Shown: positions 58,591 through 64,000 of the stretch, in pieces | How positions within the stretch are numbered: the first letter of the stretch is position 1 | How the letters are laid out: the number at the start of each line of letters is the position of its first letter | Source of the DNA: Methanosphaera sp. | GTDB lineage: Archaea > Methanobacteriota > Methanobacteria > Methanobacteriales > Methanobacteriaceae | Length of the DNA stretch: 64,000 nt | Assembly: GCF_022768985.1 (NCBI RefSeq) | Contig: NZ_JALEKL010000009.1 | Location: forward strand, 186,001-250,000 | Direction of reading: 5' to 3' | Program-made: the position numbers and the translations under genes | The notes under the pieces: model-generated | The model's input: only the letters and a program-made list of their open reading frames with translations | What the model was told of the DNA's origin: nothing | The model's database searches: none

Positions 58591-59682
58591 TTATATTACA
58601 CCAAATGCTATTAAAGCTACTACTGAAACTATTAAAGTTACAGCCCAGTATAATATAACAATTTTTTGTTCTGACATTCCATGATAGTTAAGTGTATGAT
58701 GTAATGGTTCAACAGGTAATGTAATAATATGTGCTCTGTGAAGAAGACTTATTATTACAGATATTATAGGTACAGCAAGTGCTATTACAGAAAATACAAA
58801 TGTATTTCCAATAAGTGCTGCTGCCATATAACCTGCACCTAATGCATATGATCCTGTATCTCCCATAAATACCTTTGCAGGATAATGGTTTAATACTAAA
58901 AATCCTACAGATGCACCTGCAATTACAACAAATGGTAATGATGCAACAGATCCAGTTGTCACTGATGCATATAATGCTGATGCAATAGAAGCTATTGCAA
59001 TAATACCAGCTGCAAGTCCATCCATACCATCTATCAGATTAACAGAGTTTATAGATCCAATAATTGCAAATATTGCAACAGGTATTATTAAAAGACCAAT
59101 GTCAAATCCGAATATTGTTGATGGTATAAATCCTGGAAGAATTAAGAAACATGCTAGAATTATTTGAGTAATAATTTTTTCAGTTTCTGTTGTTTCACTT
59201 TTAATTGGTATTTCATCAATTAATGTAAGTTTATGTTCTTCTTCAACAATTTTTGCATAGTCAGCTTTTGCTTTTTCTGATGCAATTCTTGCTTCTTCTC
59301 CAGGTTGTAGTGATAATAATCCTATCTGAACAGCTTCAGATCCATCGTTACGTACAACTTTTTGGTATTCTTTTACTTTAAAACCAAGTAAATCATCAAA
59401 TATACCAAAGATTCCTGCAACGACCATGAAAATAGTAACTACCATAAGATAACTATTTGAAAAAGTGAAAGTTGCCTGTGAAAGAAGTAGTGCTATAAAA
59501 CAAACCCCTAATAGAATTCCTAATCCTCCCATAGTAGGTGTTCCACTTTTTTGTCTATGTTCTGATACTATTGGATTGTCTCTAATATCTGCTTCAAGAA
59601 GTTCACGTCTTACAAATGCAGTAAATACTGCTGATGCAACGAGAGTTATGAAGAATATTAGTACGTCAACTTGACTAATCAC
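58591..59682 (-). CDS. MraY-like glycosyltransferase family 4 phospho-sugar transferase
   Basis: 363 aa, a polytopic membrane protein of about ten helices. It transfers a phospho-sugar(-peptide) from UDP to the polyprenyl carrier made by UppS, starting pseudomurein lipid precursors. Signatures: SGTPTMGGLG (about 46-55), SVNLIDGMDGLAAG (the Asp/Asn catalytic region, about 211-224), FMGDTGSYALGA and the HTLNYHGMSEQKIV loop. There is an insert of about 80 residues (95-175, VKEYQKVVRNDGSEAV...) between helices, unusual for bacterial MraY. GTG start with GGAGGT 9 nt upstream. Confidence 0.82.
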   Translation of the reverse strand: MISQVDVLIFFITLVASAVFTAFVRRELLEADIRDNPIVSEHRQKSGTPTMGGLGILLGVCFIALLLSQATFTFSNSYLMVVTIFMVVAGIFGIFDDLLGFKVKEYQKVVRNDGSEAVQIGLLSLQPGEEARIASEKAKADYAKIVEEEHKLTLIDEIPIKSETTETEKIITQIILACFLILPGFIPSTIFGFDIGLLIIPVAIFAIIGSINSVNLIDGMDGLAAGIIAIASIASALYASVTTGSVASLPFVVIAGASVGFLVLNHYPAKVFMGDTGSYALGAGYMAAALIGNTFVFSVIALAVPIISVIISLLHRAHIITLPVEPLHHTLNYHGMSEQKIVILYWAVTLIVSVVALIAFGVI

Positions 59683-59809
59683 CTATCTCTAACCTCCATT
59701 TTATTTCTAAAAAAATAAAATAATTTATTAATAATATATCTATGTTCATTTTAGTATTAAAATAAGTATGTTAAAAAAAAGTTAAGTGAAAGATTAAGGA
59801 GGAATAAAA

Positions 59810-60976
59810 TTAATATTCATCCTTAAAATCTAGGTCATTTTCATTTGCATAATCATATGCTACATCATATGCAAGATCTGTGAGTTTTGACTTACTTTGA
59901 GCACGTAGTGTTACTCTCTGATAATTTGCAGGTCCATGTACAACATAACAGTTTTCATCTTTGAAGTATTTTATGTTAGGATTTTTATTATCATCTACAA
60001 CTCCAACTGGAAGTTCTGCTGCATAATAGTTTTTCATAGACTTTTTAACATCACATGCATCCCATTGACCTTTTGCCATATCAACAAGTTGACATAATGG
60101 ATAGATATTAGTTGATGCTGCTGTCATATAACGTGTACCACTTGGTCTGGTGTTAAGTTCTATTATATAATCATTTTCAGAATTTACATCATGGAGTATG
60201 TCAATATCCATTGTTCCTGATAAATCCACCATTTCTGCAAGTTTAACTGCTAGATTTTGCAATTTTTTGTTATGTTTTTCATTATCTATACCTGCAATAT
60301 TTAGTGGTGCTTGTTTTATCTTTGCAAGTGGATGTACACCTTTGAGTGTTGTAACTCCCTTATATACAGGAACAAGTGGTACTGTTTGATTGTTATATCG
60401 TAGTACTTCAATTGATGCTTCATATCCTTCCACATATTCTTCTGTAAAGATGTCAGAGTCTATATTTGCATCTATAAATTCATCACAATCACTACTATTT
60501 AATGCTATTTTTACACCACATCCTCCCTGTCCTGCTGGTGTTTTAATTACTAATGGAAGATTATTATAGATATTTTCACGATTTGTTTTATCTTCTATTT
60601 TTTCATATTTTGGTGTTTTAATATTATTTTTATCAAGTAATTGTTTTGTATCATACTTATCTGCTGCAATTGTTGCAGTCATTTCACTTGCTGCAATTAC
60701 TGGAATATTATAATCTTTTTCTAGTTTATCTTTTAGTGCTCCAACATCTATAAGTGGTGGATCTATACCAATTAGTGGAATTACAGCATCAACATCTTCA
60801 TCTATTGCTATTTTCATTGGTTCATCCATTCCACGTGGTACAATATATTTTTTATCTGCAAGATCTAAATTTGCTGCATTTTCATTTGATTCTGTTATTA
60901 TTGATGTTATACCTTCACTCTTAAGATACCAATCTACATCATCAAATAGTCTTGATCCTATAAATAATATTTTCAT
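59810..60976 (-). CDS. ATP-grasp (CarB-like) ligase of the pseudomurein cluster
   Basis: 388 aa from ATG 60976, with GGAGGA 11 nt upstream; the frame stays open up to 61009 but the upstream codons overlap the previous gene. ATP-grasp features: N-terminal LFIGSRLFDDVDWYL, the LPLVIKTPAGQGGCGVKIAL loop (about 136-155), MDIDILHDV and the metal-binding IIELNTRPSGTRY (about 299-311). It resembles a single half of the CarB fold and sits in front of the MraY-like gene, as in other pseudomurein loci. It probably makes an amide bond, possibly an isopeptide link; substrate unknown. Confidence 0.7.
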   Translation of the reverse strand: MKILFIGSRLFDDVDWYLKSEGITSIITESNENAANLDLADKKYIVPRGMDEPMKIAIDEDVDAVIPLIGIDPPLIDVGALKDKLEKDYNIPVIAASEMTATIAADKYDTKQLLDKNNIKTPKYEKIEDKTNRENIYNNLPLVIKTPAGQGGCGVKIALNSSDCDEFIDANIDSDIFTEEYVEGYEASIEVLRYNNQTVPLVPVYKGVTTLKGVHPLAKIKQAPLNIAGIDNEKHNKKLQNLAVKLAEMVDLSGTMDIDILHDVNSENDYIIELNTRPSGTRYMTAASTNIYPLCQLVDMAKGQWDACDVKKSMKNYYAAELPVGVVDDNKNPNIKYFKDENCYVVHGPANYQRVTLRAQSKSKLTDLAYDVAYDYANENDLDFKDEY

Positions 60977-60995
60977 AAAAATTAATCCTCCATTA

Positions 60996-61505
60996 TTAAA
61001 TTGTTTCAACTATCATTTCTGCAAGTTCACCTACACTTTCATCTACTACATCTGATATTGTATTTACAAGTGTCATACTTTCAGGTTGTATTCCTATTAT
61101 CATTGATTTACTTCCAATTGTTGTTTCTATATAGTTTATTAGAAATGATATTGGCATTGAATGTGTTGAAAATGAAAATTCATCGATTTGTTCTTTATTT
61201 ATTAATACTATTTCACCTGGTGTTGTGTCAAATTCTACTGCATCTACAATTATTATGTGTGATGGATTTATTTGACGTATTGTTGTCATCTGATTTTCAG
61301 GTGCTGCTTCTGCATTTAGAAGAAATATATTATCTGTATTTTTTGTTGTTTTTGTTAGTTTATCATATACTACATCTATAAACAATGGTCCTAGACCATC
61401 ATCTCCTCGTAGTATGTTTCCTATTCCTAGAATTAGGAGTTTATCATAGTCTTCTATAAATTCTTTAATTTCGCATGATAGTTGTTTGGATGGTATTAAG
61501 TCCAC
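60996..61505 (-). CDS. Hydrogenase maturation protease (HycI/HoxM family)
   Basis: 169 aa. The nickel-checking endopeptidase trims hydrogenase large subunits after Ni insertion. LLILGIGNILRGDDGLGPLFIDVV (about 29-52) holds the first Asp/Glu metal ligand, IIIVDAVEF the second and the FSTHSMPISFLI segment the His. GTG start; its ribosome site is poor, and the gene starts 41 nt inside the upstream methyltransferase gene, so it is probably made by coupled translation. The client is likely one of the methanogenic hydrogenases; none is in the window. Confidence 0.8.
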   Translation of the reverse strand: MDLIPSKQLSCEIKEFIEDYDKLLILGIGNILRGDDGLGPLFIDVVYDKLTKTTKNTDNIFLLNAEAAPENQMTTIRQINPSHIIIVDAVEFDTTPGEIVLINKEQIDEFSFSTHSMPISFLINYIETTIGSKSMIIGIQPESMTLVNTISDVVDESVGELAEMIVETI

Positions 61506-62223
61506 CCCCCATTATATATTTAAGATGTACATCTATAACATCATCTTTTTTAACATCAATATGATTTACTGGTATGATAAGTGGAGGATTTAGCATTGGT
61601 GTTGGTTCTATTGTTAAATCATCACATAGATGTGTATATGTTGTTATCATTACTGAATTTATAATTCCATCTTTTGTTGCTTTTAATTTAACTGTTATAT
61701 CAACATTTTCATCATTTATTTGTGTGAAATCTATGGTGCTATATTCTACTTCATCAGATAATACTTCATGTTTTGGATATCCATCTTCATAGTATTGTAT
61801 GTAGTTTATCTTTGAATTTGTTAGCTTTATTGTATTTTTAACACCTTGTGGTATGAAGATTGTTTTATTATTTGAATATTTATGTGCATTGTTAATTACT
61901 GGTATTTGTTCTTCATCAATTAATGCTGTATCAAGCATCTCACAAATTATTGTATCTGGAATTTCTCTAAATTCATAGCATGTTGCATCTGTTTTAATTA
62001 AGTTAATATTGTCATAATCTTTAAAATTTGATCTTGTCTTTTTTAAAATTAGTGGATTTGACTCAATTGCATATACAATATCTGCATTTTCTGATGCTAT
62101 TGTTGCAAGTATTCCTGATCCTGTTCCAAGATCGTATGTTATACCGTTTGCTTTTGCATCAATTGCCTTTTTAAATGCTGATACTCTTTTTTTATCATTT
62201 ACTAGATCGTCATAATATGTCAT
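61465..62223 (-). CDS. SAM-dependent methyltransferase, PRMT-like layout
   Basis: 252 aa. A class I Rossmann fold with TYDLGTGSGILATIAS (motif I, about 29-44), VYAIESNPLI and the loop TIICEMLDTALIDEEQIPVINNA (about 92-114), which resembles the paired Glu loop of protein arginine methyltransferases; the second half (about 120-250) is beta-rich, as in the PRMT barrel. The substrate is unknown. It overlaps the hydrogenase protease gene by 41 nt and heads the run that goes on to the ATP-grasp gene. Confidence 0.6.
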   Translation of the reverse strand: MTYYDDLVNDKKRVSAFKKAIDAKANGITYDLGTGSGILATIASENADIVYAIESNPLILKKTRSNFKDYDNINLIKTDATCYEFREIPDTIICEMLDTALIDEEQIPVINNAHKYSNNKTIFIPQGVKNTIKLTNSKINYIQYYEDGYPKHEVLSDEVEYSTIDFTQINDENVDITVKLKATKDGIINSVMITTYTHLCDDLTIEPTPMLNPPLIIPVNHIDVKKDDVIDVHLKYIMGGGLNTIQTTIMRN

Positions 62224-62443
62224 TATAAGATAGTTATGTAAGTACTAATTATAAAATAATTATATTAAAAAAAAAATTAGTGTGCTGTGTTGTTTTTATT
62301 AAATATTTAAAAAAAGTAGATTTTGTGAAAATATAACTAATCACTAGAATTCATTTATTATCTATGTATGAATGATGTATGTGTGGTGATTTTTAAGAAT
62401 AAATAAGATGTATGTGGGTATTTTTCTTATTTTTTCAAATTAT

Positions 62444-62869
62444 TTATTCTTCTTCACTTAATTGTTCAATTTCGCCTGTTCCAGCACTAGTGAGTTTTAC
62501 ATGTTCTACGCCTTTGAGTCTCATTAATTTTTCAGTTAACTCACGTATATATTTAACATCACCTTTTACAATGATAACTTCTAAACAATACTTTTCATTC
62601 ATGTGAATGTGTAAACTTGCATCAATTTGATCTCTATAATGGTGTTGAATATCAGTCATTGACTCCATTACACCTACGTAGTTATGATCATATATAACAG
62701 CTAGTACTCCAACACGTTCTCCTTCCATCTCATTCATCCATTGATACCTGAGAATATAATCTTTTAGAGCATCACGAATTCCTTTTGAACGAGATTGGTA
62801 ACCTCTATCCCTAAGAACATCATCAAATTCTGTTAATAACTTGTTAGGGAGAGACATACTTATTCTCAT
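62444..62869 (-). CDS. nikR: Nickel-responsive transcriptional regulator NikR
   Basis: 141 aa. Ribbon-helix-helix DNA-binding N-terminus (RISMSLPNKLLTEFDDVL, about 2-19) and an ACT-like C-domain with the nickel ligands: His in DIQHHY (about 76-77), His-x-His in SLHIHMN (about 87-89) and Cys in KYCLEVI (about 95). ATG start with GGAG 9 nt upstream. A perfect inverted repeat lies about 25 nt before the start, a likely autoregulatory site. Targets would be nickel uptake or Ni-enzyme genes, not visible here. Confidence 0.93.
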   Translation of the reverse strand: MRISMSLPNKLLTEFDDVLRDRGYQSRSKGIRDALKDYILRYQWMNEMEGERVGVLAVIYDHNYVGVMESMTDIQHHYRDQIDASLHIHMNEKYCLEVIIVKGDVKYIRELTEKLMRLKGVEHVKLTSAGTGEIEQLSEEE

Positions 62870-62893
62870 AATAACTACTCCAGGATACTTTTA

Positions 62894-62914
62894 ATACAAT
62901 TTTTATTATTGTAT
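62894..62914. promoter_or_regulatory. Candidate NikR operator upstream of nikR
   Basis: ATACAAT-N7-ATTGTAT, a perfect 7-bp inverted repeat, 25-45 nt before the nikR start, near the expected transcription start. The dyad suits a ribbon-helix-helix tetramer. Confidence 0.45.
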
Positions 62915-63151
62915 CTGTTGTGTAAATAATTTATTGAAATATAATAAATAATTTAATCCTTAAATAGTCTAAAAAAATTAAAATTTCCAGTATGAAAATA
63001 ATAATAATTCTAGTATTAATATTAAATTAGTTATATAATATATATTATTGAAAATAATATGTTTAATAATTTATGTTAAAAAATTTTACAATTAAGTAAT
63101 TTTTTATTAAACTTTTAAATTTAATTTAATTTATGGCGTGCGTGATTAGTT

Positions 63152-63547
63152 ATGATCATAAAAGATGTTATGAATAATACAATTTATTCAATAAAATCTA
63201 ATGAAAAAGTTAGAGAAGCAATAAGGCTATTGCAGGAATATAATATTAATAGATTATTTGTAGTTAATGATAATGACAGTATTATTGGATCTATAGGTTA
63301 TATTGATTTATTTGAAATTATAAAACCTGCAGAAAAATTAAATATTGATGATATATCAGTATCTGAGTTAATGGATGTTAATATTAATTTTATTGATGTT
63401 AATGAAGTTGTAGAAAATGCTGCTAATCTTATACTTAGATCTGAAACTTCAGCATTAATAGTAACAGAAGACAATAAAAATGTTGGTGTTATAACTAAAA
63501 CTGATATTTGTCGTTGTGTTGCAATGTCAAAATTGATTGGAAAATAG
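63152..63547 (+). CDS. Two-CBS-domain protein
   Basis: 131 aa made only of a CBS pair: IKDVMNNTIYSIKSNEKVREAIRLLQEYNINRLFVVND (1-40) and VSELMDVNINFIDVNEVVENAANLILRSETSALIVTED (70-108). CBS pairs bind adenosine nucleotides and act as energy sensors for a partner. No partner domain is present. ATG start; the upstream sequence TTATGGCGTGCGTGATTAG has a short overlapping ATG frame but no clear ribosome site. Confidence 0.85.
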   Translation: MIIKDVMNNTIYSIKSNEKVREAIRLLQEYNINRLFVVNDNDSIIGSIGYIDLFEIIKPAEKLNIDDISVSELMDVNINFIDVNEVVENAANLILRSETSALIVTEDNKNVGVITKTDICRCVAMSKLIGK

Positions 63548-63569
63548 TTTTAGTTAAAAGTTTAGACCA

Positions 63570-63584
63570 AAATCTTTATATATA
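63570..63584 (+). promoter_or_regulatory. Box-A promoter of the tRNA-Gly cluster
   Basis: AAATCTTTATATATA matches AAANNTTTATATA exactly. Transcription would start near 63605, about 37 nt before the first tRNA. All three tRNAs may share this promoter. Confidence 0.7.
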
Positions 63585-63641
63585 ACATAGGATAAAGTTT
63601 ATAATAGTTGCTAGTAATGACACTTGTAACTATTATCATAT

Positions 63642-63715
63642 GCAGCGATAGTCCAGTCTGGCTAAGACTCTACCCTGCCACGGTAGTGACCCGGGTTCGA
63701 ATCCCGGTCGTTGCA
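63642..63715 (+). tRNA. tRNA-Gly (anticodon GCC)
   Basis: 74 nt with acceptor GCAGCGA/TCGTTGC, an anticodon stem CTACC/GGTAG around CTGCCAC (anticodon GCC), T-arm with CGGGTTCGAATCCCG and discriminator A. No encoded CCA. Confidence 0.95.
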
Positions 63716-63720
63716 TCATT

Positions 63721-63814
<94 letters not shown>

Positions 63815-63850
63815 AAAAAAACTATTTCTAAATAAATTAAAAAATTCATA

Positions 63851-63944
<94 letters not shown>

Positions 63945-64000
63945 TACAAAAATTATTTCTATTAAATTCTACTTTTTATATTAATTTATTATTTATATTG

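Noticed and set aside
62341-62420. GTATGAATGATGTATGTGTGGTGA stretch considered as a C/D sRNA or NikR site
   Set aside because: It has a C-box-like TGATG but no CTGA D box at 12 nt, and no clean dyad; it lies downstream of nikR rather than at its promoter.

Overview
The window is a very AT-rich euryarchaeal chromosome segment. It points to a methanogen of the order Methanobacteriales, and most likely to Methanosphaera. The grounds are: mtxX, archaeal ArfB/ArfC flavin-pathway enzymes, pantoate kinase, PAN, LSm, L37e, SRP19, archaeal inositol-phosphate synthase, a pseudomurein-type Mur-ligase/MraY cluster, many TTG and GTG starts with GGAGGTGAT-like ribosome sites, and box-A promoters close to AAANNTTTATATA. 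I cannot run a database search, so the genus is an inference.

Layout. Positions 1-14117 are core genes: a cut-off YhaM-like HD protein, inositol-phosphate synthase, aTrm56, CobS with a CbiS-like protein, a larC-queC-DUF2284 run, pyruvate carboxylase subunit B, L37e and LSm, a PUA protein with ArfB, and a large Zn-finger Ski2-like helicase. Positions 14580-21318 form the accessory island: a DNA-binding-module protein without a nuclease domain, two multi-winged-helix proteins ending in Mrr-type endonuclease domains, and three small membrane-anchored paralogues. Positions 21545-29688 hold CbiC, HemL, MtxX, UppS, TatD, ArfC, a PHP hydrolase, pantoate kinase and a winged-helix regulator. Positions 29925-37146 hold a RecJ-like DHH protein, the cobA-hemD-srp19 run, purQ/purS/purC and glmS. 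Positions 37194-48936 hold an Asn/Thr-rich surface protein, a thioesterase, an amidohydrolase, carA/carB, a GNAT enzyme, UPF0146, a Ca2+-type P-ATPase and CbiJ. Positions 49084-62223 hold a candidate C/D box sRNA, PAN, MBF1, DUF356, a secreted/membrane protein pair and the pseudomurein precursor cluster. The last stretch has NikR, a CBS protein and three glycine tRNAs, two of which lie in an exact 94-bp duplication.

Themes. Seven tetrapyrrole/cobamide genes (hemL, hemD, cobA, cbiC, cbiJ, cobS, cbiS-like) are scattered through the window and together cover steps from glutamate semialdehyde to the finished cobamide, including the branch to F430. Cell-envelope genes (uppS, glmS, the Mur ligases, the MraY-like transferase and the ATP-grasp enzyme) supply pseudomurein. 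Nickel handling appears as LarC, NikR and a hydrogenase maturation protease.

Most notable for follow-up: (1) the Mrr/winged-helix island with its membrane partners, which looks like a lineage-specific, modified-DNA-directed defence locus; (2) an archaeal C/D box sRNA on the minus strand at about 49084-49147, with exact 12-nt guides and its own box-A promoter; (3) a recurrent 3'-end signature on both strands, a C-rich tract followed by a T-run; (4) small palindromes in front of nikR and mtxX.
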